Shown here in pieces: positions 56,290 to 64,000 of a stretch of DNA of 64,000 nt. Source of the DNA: Clostridium gasigenes. GTDB taxonomy: Bacteria; Bacillota; Clostridia; Clostridiales; Clostridiaceae. The stretch lies in assembly GCF_900104115.1 (NCBI RefSeq), contig NZ_FNJM01000003.1, positions 62,001-126,000 on the forward strand, written 5' to 3'. Positions within the stretch are counted from its first letter, which is position 1. Each line of letters starts with the position of its first letter. A model generated the notes under the pieces. The model saw only the letters and a program-made list of their open reading frames with translations. It was not told where the DNA came from and did not search any database. The position numbers and the translations under genes are program-made.

Positions 56290-57483
56290 TTATATTAATT
56301 TTACTGTGTCTCTTGCAATCATTAATTCTTCATTAGTTGGAATTACAAATGCCTTAACTTTACAGTTTTCCTTAGATATTTCTCTAACTTTTCCTCTTAC
56401 TGCATTTCTTTCTGTATCTATTTCTACTCCTAGGAATTCTAATCCTTTTAAGCATGCCTCTCTAGTTTCCGGACCATTTTCTCCAACACCAGCTGTAAAT
56501 ACTATTGCATCTACGCCACCCATAATAGCTGCATATGCCCCTATTTGAGCTCTAACCTTATAATGGAATATATCTAAAGCTAAGTTAGCTCTACGATTAT
56601 TTTGTTTAAATGCCGCATCTTCTATATCTCTAAAATCCGAGCTTATTCCTGAAATTCCAAGAACTCCTGATTCTTTATTTAAAAGATTGTTTGCATCTTC
56701 AACTGAATAGTTTAACTCTTTTATTAAATAAGTAACAATAGCTGGATCTATACTTCCACATCTAGTTCCCATAGCAACTCCATCAAGAGGTGTGAATCCC
56801 ATTGAAGTATCAATTGATATACCATTTTTAACAGCACATAAACTTGCTCCATTTCCTAAATGACAAGTAATTATTTTCAAATCTTTTATATCTTTTCCCA
56901 TAACTTCTGCAACTTGCTCTGAAACAAATTTGTGTGAAGTTCCATGGAAACCATATTTTCTTATTGAATGTTTTTCATATAATTCATATGGCAGAGCATA
57001 TATAAATGCTTCTTCTGGCATAGTTTGGTGGAATGCAGTATCAAAAACAACAACCATAGGTGTTTTTGGCATTAACTCTCTACAAGCATTAATTCCAATT
57101 ATATGTGCTGGATTATGTAATGGTGCAAGCTTTACGCAAGCTTCTATATCTGCCATAACTTCATCATTAATTAAAACTGATTCACAATATTTTTCTCCAC
57201 CATGAACAATTCTATGACCAACTGATGAAATTTCTTCCATTGAAGATATAACACCATTTTGCTTATCAACTAACGCTTCTAAAACCAGTTTTATTGCAGT
57301 TTTGTGATCTTTCATTGGTTGTTTAATTATATATTTATCTTTTCCTTCAACCTTTTGGATTAAAACTGAACCTTCGATTCCTATTTTTTCAACTAATCCT
57401 TGTGCTAAAGATTCTTCAGTTGTCATATCTATTAATTGATATTTTAATGATGAACTACCACAGTTTATTACTAATATTTTCAT
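56290..57483 (-). CDS. ackA: Acetate kinase
   Basis: Makes acetate and ATP from acetyl phosphate, the last step of acetate fermentation. 397 residues: [65 protein letters not shown] and [13 protein letters not shown], all acetate kinase signatures. Follows pta by 29 bp, one operon. Confidence 0.98.
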   Translation of the reverse strand: MKILVINCGSSSLKYQLIDMTTEESLAQGLVEKIGIEGSVLIQKVEGKDKYIIKQPMKDHKTAIKLVLEALVDKQNGVISSMEEISSVGHRIVHGGEKYCESVLINDEVMADIEACVKLAPLHNPAHIIGINACRELMPKTPMVVVFDTAFHQTMPEEAFIYALPYELYEKHSIRKYGFHGTSHKFVSEQVAEVMGKDIKDLKIITCHLGNGASLCAVKNGISIDTSMGFTPLDGVAMGTRCGSIDPAIVTYLIKELNYSVEDANNLLNKESGVLGISGISSDFRDIEDAAFKQNNRRANLALDIFHYKVRAQIGAYAAIMGGVDAIVFTAGVGENGPETREACLKGLEFLGVEIDTERNAVRGKVREISKENCKVKAFVIPTNEELMIARDTVKLI

Positions 57484-57512
57484 TCGTGAAATTCCTCCTA
57501 AAAATTATTGGT

Positions 57513-58514
57513 TTATTTTTGCTCTTGTGCTTGAACTGCAGTTAATACTACAACATTTACTATGTCGTCATCACTACATCCTCTTGACAAATCATTAATT
57601 GGTTTTGCAAAACCTTGACACATTGGTCCTATAGCATCTGCATTTGCAAATCTTTGAACTAATTTATATCCAATATTTCCACTTTGTAAATCAGGGAAAA
57701 TTAAAACATTAGCTCTTCCAGCTACTTTACTGTTTGGTGCTTTTTGAGAAGCAACCTTTTCAACTATTGCAGCATCTAACTGCATTTCTCCATCTATTAA
57801 TAAATCTGGTCTTAATTCTTTAGCAAGTTCTGTTGCGCGTCTAACCTTATCTACAGTTTCATGGTCAGCACTTCCCATAGTTGAAAATGATAACATGGCA
57901 ACTCTTGGCTCTATTTTACATAATTTTCTAGCTGTATCTGCTGTAGCTATAGCAATTTGTGCTAATTGCTCATAAGTCGGATTTGGGTTTACAGCACAAT
58001 CTGAGAATAATAATAATCCTTCTTCACCATACTTTGAACCTGGTACCATCATTATGAAGAAACTTGATACTACCGAAACACCTGGTGTTGTTTTAATAAT
58101 TTGAAGTCCTGGTCTTAACAAGTCACCAGTTGTGTGAATTGCTCCTGAAACCATTCCATCTGCATCATCTAGTTTAACCATCATTGTTCCAAAATATAAA
58201 GGATCTCTAACAATTTTGTCTGCCTTTTCCATTGTCATACCTTTATTTTTTCTTAGTTCATAAAACTCTTTAATATATTCTCCAAGTCTTTCTGACTTTT
58301 CTGGGTTAACAATTTCTATCCCCTCTAAATTCACACCTATCTCTTTTGCTTTTCTGTAAATTTTTTCATCATCTCCAATTAAAATTGGATAAGCGAGTTC
58401 AAGTTTATAAATTTTTTCAGCTGCTGATAAAGTTCTTTCTTCTTCACCTTCTGGAAGAACGATTCTTTTCTTATCAGCCTTTGCTGCATTCCATAATTTT
58501 TTCATAAGCTCCAT
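57513..58514 (-). CDS. pta: Phosphate acetyltransferase
   Basis: Converts acetyl-CoA and phosphate to acetyl phosphate. 333 residues, the short catalytic form: KADKKRIVLPEGEEERTL, DGMVSGAIHTTGDLLRPGLQII, FSDCAVNPNPTYEQLAQIA, and NVLIFPDLQSGNIGYKLVQRF. Start ATG after GGAGC. Divergent from tmcAL. Confidence 0.98.
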   Translation of the reverse strand: MELMKKLWNAAKADKKRIVLPEGEEERTLSAAEKIYKLELAYPILIGDDEKIYRKAKEIGVNLEGIEIVNPEKSERLGEYIKEFYELRKNKGMTMEKADKIVRDPLYFGTMMVKLDDADGMVSGAIHTTGDLLRPGLQIIKTTPGVSVVSSFFIMMVPGSKYGEEGLLLFSDCAVNPNPTYEQLAQIAIATADTARKLCKIEPRVAMLSFSTMGSADHETVDKVRRATELAKELRPDLLIDGEMQLDAAIVEKVASQKAPNSKVAGRANVLIFPDLQSGNIGYKLVQRFANADAIGPMCQGFAKPINDLSRGCSDDDIVNVVVLTAVQAQEQK

Positions 58515-58559
58515 AATTAATTGCTCCTTTCAATAAAGATACATATATCTTCATATACT

Positions 58560-58589
58560 AATATACTACTAAGTAAGTATGCTTTTCAA
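58560..58589 (-). promoter_or_regulatory. Promoter for pta-ackA
   Basis: TTGAAA (58584-58589), 18-bp spacer, TATATT (58560-58565) on the minus strand. Confidence 0.55.
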
Positions 58590-58706
58590 CACTAAAATGC
58601 TTCAACTATTTAATTCTTTATATTAGCAATTTTCTGAAAATACCCAAAATTAACTTCTACAATAGTAATGGCTTACATTCTATCTTTTACTTTTTTAATA
58701 ATATGT

Positions 58707-58712
58707 TATAAT
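58707..58712 (+). promoter_or_regulatory. Possible -10 box for tmcAL
   Basis: Plus-strand TATAAT 25 bp before the AGGAG ribosome site; the -35 region (TTTTAC 16 bp upstream) is weak. Confidence 0.4.
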
Positions 58713-58742
58713 ATTTTTATATTTTCATAAAGGAGTGTAATT

Positions 58743-59948
58743 ATGAATATTACCGGAATAATAACAGAATATAACCCCTTTCACAACGGACATCTCCACC
58801 ACCTATCATCTGCGAGGGCAGTAACTGGCTGCGATGGCGTAGTTTGCATAATGAGTGGAAATTTCATGCAACGTGGTGAACCTGCAATAATTGATAAATG
58901 GGAAAGAACATATATGGCAATTGAAAATGGAGTAGACCTAGTTATTGAACTTCCAACATTTTATGCTTTATCTTCAGCAGAACATTTTGCAAAAGGCTCA
59001 TTATCTATTCTTGACTCTTTAGGCATAATTAATAACATTTTTTTTGGAAGTGAATGTGGAAATGTAGAAGATTTAGTTAAAATAGCTAGTGTTTTAACTG
59101 ATGAACCCCTAGAATTTAAAAATGAGTTAAAAGTAAATTTAAACAAAGGCCTAACATTTGCTAAATCAAGAGAACTTTCTTTAGTAAAAGTATTAGGAGA
59201 CGAGACTTTATCAGAGATACTTCAAAACTCTAATAATATTCTTGGAATAGAATACATAAAAGCAATTTTATCACTTAATAGTAAGATCAAGCCTATTACT
59301 CTAAAAAGAAAAGGATCAGCTTATAACGATAAAAACCTGGCCTCTGAGTTTTCATCTGCTACTAGCATTAGAGAATCTTTAAAAAATCCTAATTCATCAG
59401 ATGAATTAGCAAAATATATGCCACCAAAAAGTTATGAAATATTAAAGAAATTACAGGAAAATGATTACCCTTTTATTTTTGAAGAAGAAATGTTTAAGTT
59501 CATAAAGTACAGGATAGTTAGTAATTGTATAAATTTTAACAACCTTTTAGAAATCTCTGAGGGACTTGATAATAAAATTATCAAAGAAATATACAATAGT
59601 AACTCTTATGAAGAGTTTGTTTTAAATATAAAAAGCAAAAGATATACCTATACAAAAATTTCTAGACTTCTTACACAAATATTTATTGGACTTGATATTT
59701 ATAACTCTAAAAATTTGTTTAATAAAGATTTACTTTATGCGAGAATCCTTGGTTTTAACAATAAAGGCAGAGAGATTTTAAAAGAAATGAAAAAAACTTC
59801 TACCATTCCTTTAATTACAAAGGTTCCAAAGAATATAGATAACCCCCTACTTGAATTAGATATAGCCGCTACTAAGTGTTATTCCTTACTTAATGCTAAA
59901 GTTCATCCTTTTAGCGATTATTTAAAAGGTCCTATAATAAAACATTAA
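58743..59948 (+). CDS. tmcAL: tRNA(Met) cytidine acetate ligase
   Basis: Makes N4-acetylcytidine at the wobble base of elongator tRNA-Met using acetate and ATP. 401 residues: nucleotidyltransferase HNGH at 14-17 in YNPFHNGHLHHL, MSGNFMQRGEPAIIDKWERT, DLVIELPTFYALSSAEHFA, and the late K-R-K-G segment. Family formerly YlbM (DUF795). It lies opposite pta-ackA, whose product acetate is its substrate; this may be chance of conserved order. Confidence 0.93.
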   Translation: MNITGIITEYNPFHNGHLHHLSSARAVTGCDGVVCIMSGNFMQRGEPAIIDKWERTYMAIENGVDLVIELPTFYALSSAEHFAKGSLSILDSLGIINNIFFGSECGNVEDLVKIASVLTDEPLEFKNELKVNLNKGLTFAKSRELSLVKVLGDETLSEILQNSNNILGIEYIKAILSLNSKIKPITLKRKGSAYNDKNLASEFSSATSIRESLKNPNSSDELAKYMPPKSYEILKKLQENDYPFIFEEEMFKFIKYRIVSNCINFNNLLEISEGLDNKIIKEIYNSNSYEEFVLNIKSKRYTYTKISRLLTQIFIGLDIYNSKNLFNKDLLYARILGFNNKGREILKEMKKTSTIPLITKVPKNIDNPLLELDIAATKCYSLLNAKVHPFSDYLKGPIIKH

Positions 59949-59977
59949 TAATAAGTAACCATTTGCATATAAATATT

Positions 59978-60023
59978 AAGGGAGCTAAAAGAATCTAACT
60001 AGTTATTTTTTTGAAGACTTCCT
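59978..60023. repeat. Dispersed repeat, hybrid copy E
   Basis: Left part AAGGGAGCTAAAAGAA equals the reverse of the right end of copy F; right part ACTAGTTATTTTTTTGAAGA equals the right end of copy D on the plus strand. It lies between tmcAL and ylbJ and ends just before the ylbJ ribosome site. Confidence 0.5.
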
Positions 60024-60040
60024 AAGACAGGAGGAATTCT

Positions 60041-61225
60041 ATGTTTTATATTTTTATCTTATGGATTTTTATTATTGTTTTAATTATTACCCTTTTAAAA
60101 CTTTTAAACATAAAAAAGAACTATTTGATTTGCTTTTTAATTACTTTTCTTATAGTTTTATTCGCTATTAATATGGATAGTTGCATTATAGCTGCAATAG
60201 ATGGAGCCGATTTAGTTGTAAAAGCTATATTACCTACTATATTCCCATTTACAGTTATATGTAACCTTTTGATTTCCTTTGATGGGATAAGACTTTATTC
60301 TAAGGTGATCGGACCTTTGTTTTGCAAGCCACTTGGTTTATCTAAAAACTGTTCATTTCCAATAGCTGCTAGCTTTTTATGTGGCTATCCACTAGGTGCA
60401 AAATATTCATCAGATCTCTATAACATGGGATACATAAAAAAAATTGAATATCAAAGACTAATAAACATAGCTTCAAATGCTGGTCCTATTTTTCTTATTG
60501 GATCTATTGGTACCGCTATGCTTTCAAGCCCTATTTATGGATATATATTGCTTATAGCTAATTATCTTTCTCTAATTTTTGTAGGTTTTTTAACAAAGAA
60601 AAAAAATAATAACCTTCCTAGCTCTTCTATACAACTACCATCTTACACAGAAAAAAACTTTGGTGTTATATTAAAAGAATCAATAGAAAGTGGGATTTCT
60701 ACTACTTTAAACGTATCTGCATTTGTTATTATATTTTCAGTAATTATAAGCATAATTAAAGGCAATGCTTATATAAACATTGCCTTTAATAATTTAGAAA
60801 CATTTTTAAATTTCCCTATTGATTCTATCTATTCTTTATTTTTAGGTAGTATAGAGTTTACTAATGGTTGTAAACTTATTGCAACCTCTACTCTTTCTAT
60901 AAACTTAAAACTTAGTATGATAAGTTTTATATGTTCTTTCTCAGGACTTTCTATACTTGCACAAGTAAGTTCGTTTATTAGTAAAGATAACATCTCTATG
61001 GGTAAATACACCTTCTGGAAGCTTATCCAAGGGGTTATAAGCTTTGTTATTACTTTTGTATCAAGCAAACTGTTATTAACCAGTGTGGCTACTTCAAGCA
61101 TAATTAATAAGGGTAGCCATATAAATAATATTTATGTATTTATATTACCGATCTTAATTCTTTTATTATTAACTTTATCTTTTAAATTTATTTGTTATAG
61201 GTTTAGATATCTTCAAAAAAAATAA
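60041..61225 (+). CDS. ylbJ: Sporulation integral membrane protein YlbJ
   Basis: 394 residues, about eight or nine membrane segments, with the nucleoside-transporter-gate-like LPTIFPFTVICNLLI and SFLCGYPLGAKYSSDLYNMGYI motifs typical of YlbJ. In Bacillus it is made under sigma-E and needed for spore cortex formation. Supports a spore-forming host. Start ATG after AGGAGG. The last residues and stop (L-Q-K-K) come from the dispersed repeat copy C. A perfect inverted repeat lies inside the gene. Confidence 0.92.
   Translation: MFYIFILWIFIIVLIITLLKLLNIKKNYLICFLITFLIVLFAINMDSCIIAAIDGADLVVKAILPTIFPFTVICNLLISFDGIRLYSKVIGPLFCKPLGLSKNCSFPIAASFLCGYPLGAKYSSDLYNMGYIKKIEYQRLINIASNAGPIFLIGSIGTAMLSSPIYGYILLIANYLSLIFVGFLTKKKNNNLPSSSIQLPSYTEKNFGVILKESIESGISTTLNVSAFVIIFSVIISIIKGNAYINIAFNNLETFLNFPIDSIYSLFLGSIEFTNGCKLIATSTLSINLKLSMISFICSFSGLSILAQVSSFISKDNISMGKYTFWKLIQGVISFVITFVSSKLLLTSVATSSIINKGSHINNIYVFILPILILLLLTLSFKFICYRFRYLQKK
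60755..60790. repeat. Perfect inverted repeat inside ylbJ
   Basis: 13-bp arms ATTAAAGGCAATG (60755-60767) and CATTGCCTTTAAT (60778-60790), 10-nt loop, in the coding region for IKGNAYINIAFNN. No T-run follows. Confidence 0.7.
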
Positions 61226-61276
61226 CAAGCCAATATGCTAGTCTATTCGCACCTTGACTTGTTAATTTTTTCAAAC
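61206..61276. repeat. Dispersed inverted-repeat element, copy C
   Basis: Left end ATCTTCAAAAAAAATAACAA and right end CTTGTTAATTTTTTCAAA are inverted copies; the middle has CCAATATGCTAGTCTATT and CACCTTGA as in copy B. It lies between convergent genes and contains the ylbJ stop codon (61223-61225), so it may also end both transcripts. Confidence 0.75.
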
Positions 61277-61287
61277 ACTTTAAGAAA

Positions 61288-61824
61288 TTACATATTTCTT
61301 AATTCAGCTATATTTTCTTTTATTGTTATACTTGCATTAGACATATTTTCATCAATTTCTTTTGCAACTACTTCAAATGATTTTTGCATTAGTTGTATTA
61401 ACTTACTCTTTTTATCTTCTAACTCTTTATCTAATTCCGATAAAATTTCATTTGAATATTCTCTAGACCCTATTCTTATAGCCTTAGCATCACGTTGTGC
61501 TAGGGCTAGAATTTCAGCTCCTCGTATTTTAGCTTCTTTTACAATATCATGATTCTCCACATTATGTTTCATCATTTTAACAGTTTCTTTTTTAACTGTT
61601 TCATATTCTTTTTGGGCATCTCCTAGGATTCTATCCTTTTCATTCATAACCCATTGAGCCTTTTTAAATTGATCTGGAAGATAGTTTATTATTTGGTCTA
61701 TAACTTCATTAAATTCTTTTTTATCTACCATAGATTTACCTGTAATAGGAACCTTTGGTGCGCTTTCAATAATATCCTGTAAGTACTCTAAAAGTTCCAC
61801 TATATTAACTTCTAGTTTATCCAC
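61288..61824 (-). CDS. Conserved coiled-coil protein of unknown function
   Basis: 178 residues, nearly all helix: an N-terminal VDKLEVNIVELLEYLQDIIESAPKVPITGKSMVDK segment with a short conserved-looking P-x-T-G-K turn, then a long charged coiled coil (about 45-170). It recalls DivIVA-like or V-ATPase subunit-H-like proteins often annotated as ATPase, but no ATP-binding motif is present. Start GTG 9 nt after AAAGGGG; a TTG three codons up abuts that site. Cotranscribed with rsmD and coaD. Function unknown. Confidence 0.75.
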   Translation of the reverse strand: MDKLEVNIVELLEYLQDIIESAPKVPITGKSMVDKKEFNEVIDQIINYLPDQFKKAQWVMNEKDRILGDAQKEYETVKKETVKMMKHNVENHDIVKEAKIRGAEILALAQRDAKAIRIGSREYSNEILSELDKELEDKKSKLIQLMQKSFEVVAKEIDENMSNASITIKENIAELRNM

Positions 61825-61839
61825 AAAACTCAACCCCTT

Positions 61840-62319
61840 TTAATTATTAATTCTATTTTCTATATTTGGAATTATTATATCTGGTACTAATCCTTTTATA
61901 CATCCTCCAAATTTAGCTACTTGCTTAACTGATGATGAGCTTAAATATGAACATTCAGCTGCAGTCATCATAAAAACAGTTTCTATATGTGGATCTAATT
62001 TTGAATTCATTAAAGCCATTTGGAACTCATATTCAAAATCAGATACTGCTCTAAGTCCTTTTAAAATCACATTTGAATTGTTCATTTTCGCAAAATCAAC
62101 TAGTAACCCTTCAAAACTGACTACTTCTACATTATGAATATCTTCAGTAACCATTTTTATTAGTTTTACTCTTTCTTCAATATCAAATAGTCCTTTTTTT
62201 TCCACATTTATTAAAACTGCTACAATTAACTTATCAAAAGCCTTTGATCCTCTTTTAATTATATCTAAATGTCCATTTGTTATAGGATCAAAACTTCCAG
62301 GATAAATAGCTATTCTCAT
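61840..62319 (-). CDS. coaD: Pantetheine-phosphate adenylyltransferase
   Basis: Makes dephospho-CoA from phosphopantetheine and ATP. 159 residues: [21 protein letters not shown] with TNGH at 14-17, [20 protein letters not shown], and [15 protein letters not shown] near the end (the ISSTxVR-type motif). Start MRIAIYP after GGAGGAAAG; six codons further up are open without a site. Between rsmD and the coiled-coil gene. Confidence 0.97.
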   Translation of the reverse strand: MRIAIYPGSFDPITNGHLDIIKRGSKAFDKLIVAVLINVEKKGLFDIEERVKLIKMVTEDIHNVEVVSFEGLLVDFAKMNNSNVILKGLRAVSDFEYEFQMALMNSKLDPHIETVFMMTAAECSYLSSSSVKQVAKFGGCIKGLVPDIIIPNIENRINN

Positions 62320-62339
62320 ACTTTCCTCCAAAAACAATT

Positions 62340-62891
62340 TTAGTTATACTTATAAAAACATACTGTTGTATTTCCATATTTTCTACTTTGAGTTAAAGTA
62401 ATATTTTCATAACCTTCATATATTTCTTCAATAGTATCAATTTTAGTTACTATTAATCCATTTTTTTGAAGCAAGTTATTTTCTTTAACAATTTTTAGAG
62501 CCTTAGGTATCATTTCTTTACAATATGGTGGGTCTATAAATATCAAATCAAATATTTTCCCCTTTTTAGCAAGACTTCGTAGAGCCTCATAAGAATCCAT
62601 ATTTAAAGGAAAACAAAACTCTGAAAACTTTAAGTTCTCTACATTTTCCTTCAACAAAGGAAATGTTATCGGACTTTTATCTACTAAATAAACTTCCTTC
62701 GCCCCTCTACTTGCAGCTTCTAATCCAAGGCTTCCTGTTCCTGCAAAAACATCTATAACAACAGCATCAGGAATATATCCTAATATCATACTAAACATAG
62801 CTTCCTTAACTCTATCTAATGTTGGTCTTGTTTCCATAGTTGCAGGAGGTATTAATTTACGTCCCCTTGCTTTTCCAGATATTATTCTCAT
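62340..62891 (-). CDS. rsmD: 16S rRNA (guanine(966)-N2)-methyltransferase
   Basis: 183 residues: [32 protein letters not shown] motif [20 protein letters not shown] (about 46-65) and the catalytic FIDPPY. Start after AAGGAG. First gene of rsmD-coaD. Confidence 0.95.
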   Translation of the reverse strand: MRIISGKARGRKLIPPATMETRPTLDRVKEAMFSMILGYIPDAVVIDVFAGTGSLGLEAASRGAKEVYLVDKSPITFPLLKENVENLKFSEFCFPLNMDSYEALRSLAKKGKIFDLIFIDPPYCKEMIPKALKIVKENNLLQKNGLIVTKIDTIEEIYEGYENITLTQSRKYGNTTVCFYKYN

Positions 62892-62923
62892 TTTCGTTAC
62901 TCCTTATAGGTACTATTATTTTA

Positions 62924-62952
62924 ATTTTAACATAATCTTTATATTTATACAA
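62924..62952 (-). promoter_or_regulatory. Promoter for rsmD-coaD
   Basis: TTGTAT (62947-62952), 17-bp spacer, TAAAAT (62924-62929) on the minus strand, in the 66-bp gap after recG. Confidence 0.65.
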
Positions 62953-62957
62953 TTTTT

Positions 62958-64000
62958 TTAGTTGAAGCAGATATATCGACTCCACCTCTCTATTGACTTC
63001 TCTATATCACTACATGTTTTCATATGCATAGGTTCTTTAGACCCTAGAAGAATCCGAGCTTCCCCTCTTGCGCACTTTAATATTTCTGTATCCTCATATA
63101 TATCCGCAAGCAATAAACCTGCATCTCCGCTTTGTCTAAGTCCAAATACTTCTCCAGAACCTCTTAGTTTTAAATCTTGCTCTGAAATATAAAATCCATC
63201 TGTAGATTCTGTCATTATTTCCATTCTTTTTTTAGTAGTATTGCTCCTAGCATTTCCAAGCAATACACAATAAGAAGCATACTCGCCTCTTCCAACCCGA
63301 CCTCTAAGTTGATGTAGCTGTGCAAGTCCAAATCTTTCTGCATTTTCAATAATCATTATAGATGCGTTTGGAACATTAACTCCAACTTCTATTACTGTAG
63401 TTGAAATCAAAACTTTAGTCTTATCTTCTTTAAAAGCAGTTATTATTTCAGCTTTTTCCTTAGGTTTCATTTTCCCATGAAGTATCTCTATAGAAGTATC
63501 TCTAAATATTCCATCTTTTAATTCATCGTATAATTTTTCTACTGAGTTTAAATCCATTTTTTCATTTTCTTCAATTAGCGGACAAACAATATAAACCTGT
63601 CTCCCCAGTCCAACTTCTTCTAAAGCTAAGTCATAAGCCTTGTTTCTATCTCTATCCACAAAGAACTTTGTATCAATTTTTTTTCTTCCAGGTGGCAACT
63701 CATCTATTATTGAAACATCTAAATCTGAATATATATAAAGAGCTAGAGTTCTCGGAATTGGAGTAGCTGACATAACAATTACATCTGGTCTTCTACCTTT
63801 ATTAATTAATTTACTTCTTTGTTCTACTCCAAATCTATGTTGCTCATCAGTAATAACTAAACCTAAATTACTAAATTGTACATCTTCTTGAATAAGAGCA
63901 TGAGTTCCAATTACAATAATTACCTCTTCACTTGATATTCTTTCTTTTATCCTCTTTTTTTCTTTCGCAGTTGTACTTCCAGTTAATAATTCAATTGCTA
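62958..64000 (-). CDS. recG: ATP-dependent DNA helicase RecG, C-terminal part (cut by window edge)
   Basis: Remodels stalled replication forks and Holliday junctions. The frame is open to the right edge. Inside the window are GTHALIQEDVQF, the DExx box as TDEQHRFGVEQR, MSATPIPRTLALY (motif III), ISTTVIEVGVNVPNA, and QLHQLRGRVGRGEYASYC (motif VI), then the RecG C-terminal wedge-side tail with FGLRQSG. The N-terminal wedge domain and Walker A are outside. The stop is followed closely by the rsmD promoter. Confidence 0.96.
   Translation of the reverse strand, partial: AIELLTGSTTAKEKKRIKERISSEEVIIVIGTHALIQEDVQFSNLGLVITDEQHRFGVEQRSKLINKGRRPDVIVMSATPIPRTLALYIYSDLDVSIIDELPPGRKKIDTKFFVDRDRNKAYDLALEEVGLGRQVYIVCPLIEENEKMDLNSVEKLYDELKDGIFRDTSIEILHGKMKPKEKAEIITAFKEDKTKVLISTTVIEVGVNVPNASIMIIENAERFGLAQLHQLRGRVGRGEYASYCVLLGNARSNTTKKRMEIMTESTDGFYISEQDLKLRGSGEVFGLRQSGDAGLLLADIYEDTEILKCARGEARILLGSKEPMHMKTCSDIEKSIERWSRYICFN

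Noticed and set aside
1..64000. CRISPR array, prophage, insertion sequence, tRNA or rRNA genes
   Set aside because: No regularly spaced repeats, transposase or phage genes, or tRNA-like folds were seen; the window is core chromosome.

Overview
The window is a single stretch of housekeeping chromosome from a very AT-rich, spore-forming Firmicute. Protein sequences, strong AGGAGG ribosome sites, the sporulation genes ylbJ and ylmC/ymxH and the gene order all point to Clostridium sensu stricto. I do not assign a species. 62 protein genes are recognised, two of them cut by the window edges (rny on the left, recG on the right). All are on the minus strand except yraN, tmcAL and ylbJ. I see no tRNA, rRNA, CRISPR array, prophage, transposase or antibiotic-resistance gene.

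Read in the direction of transcription (right to left) the order is: recG, rsmD, coaD and a coiled-coil gene; pta-ackA; yceD-rpmF-plsX, acpP, rnc, a radical SAM gene, a 31-residue membrane peptide, smc and ftsY; ylxM-ffh-rpsP-khpA-rimM-trmD, rplS, rbgA-rnhB; comM-dprA-topA; codY; rpsB-tsf-pyrH-frr; uppS-cdsA-(PerM-family)-dxr-rseP-ispG; polC; rimP-nusA-rnpM-ylxQ-infB-rbfA-nrnA-truB-ribF; rpsO, pnp, an M16 protease, ylmC, dapG, tepA, ftsK; rimO-pgsA, recA and rny. From general knowledge this is close to the ylbJ-to-rny order of Bacillus subtilis, with blocks missing: no flagellar/chemotaxis cluster between codY and rpsB, no fapR-fabD-fabG around plsX/acpP, no hslUV/xerC, no cinA, and no asd/dapA beside dapG.

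The genes work together in translation (r-proteins S2, S15, S16, L19, L32; IF2, EF-Ts, RRF; ribosome, tRNA and rRNA modification), protein targeting (Ffh, FtsY), RNA decay (RNase Y, PNPase, RNase III, NrnA), replication, segregation and repair (PolC, RecA, RecG, SMC, FtsK, TopA), envelope lipids and isoprenoids (Dxr, IspG, UppS, CdsA, PgsA, PlsX, AcpP), and acetate metabolism (Pta-AckA).

The non-coding part is the less ordinary part. Good promoters (TTGACA-like, 17 bp, TATAAT-like) precede rny, recA (with a LexA box), rpsO, rpsB, codY, rplS, ylxM, acpP, yceD and rsmD. About a dozen gaps hold members of a short inverted-repeat family whose ends resemble AGGCATCTTCAAAAAAATA; several copies touch or supply the stop codons of neighbouring genes. 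Several 5' leaders are structured: rpsB, rplS, codY and rimP leaders, hairpins that pair the Shine-Dalgarno of tepA and topA, and a perfect palindrome between the Shine-Dalgarno and start codon of khpA. These RNA and repeat features, rather than any gene, are the candidates for something undescribed.
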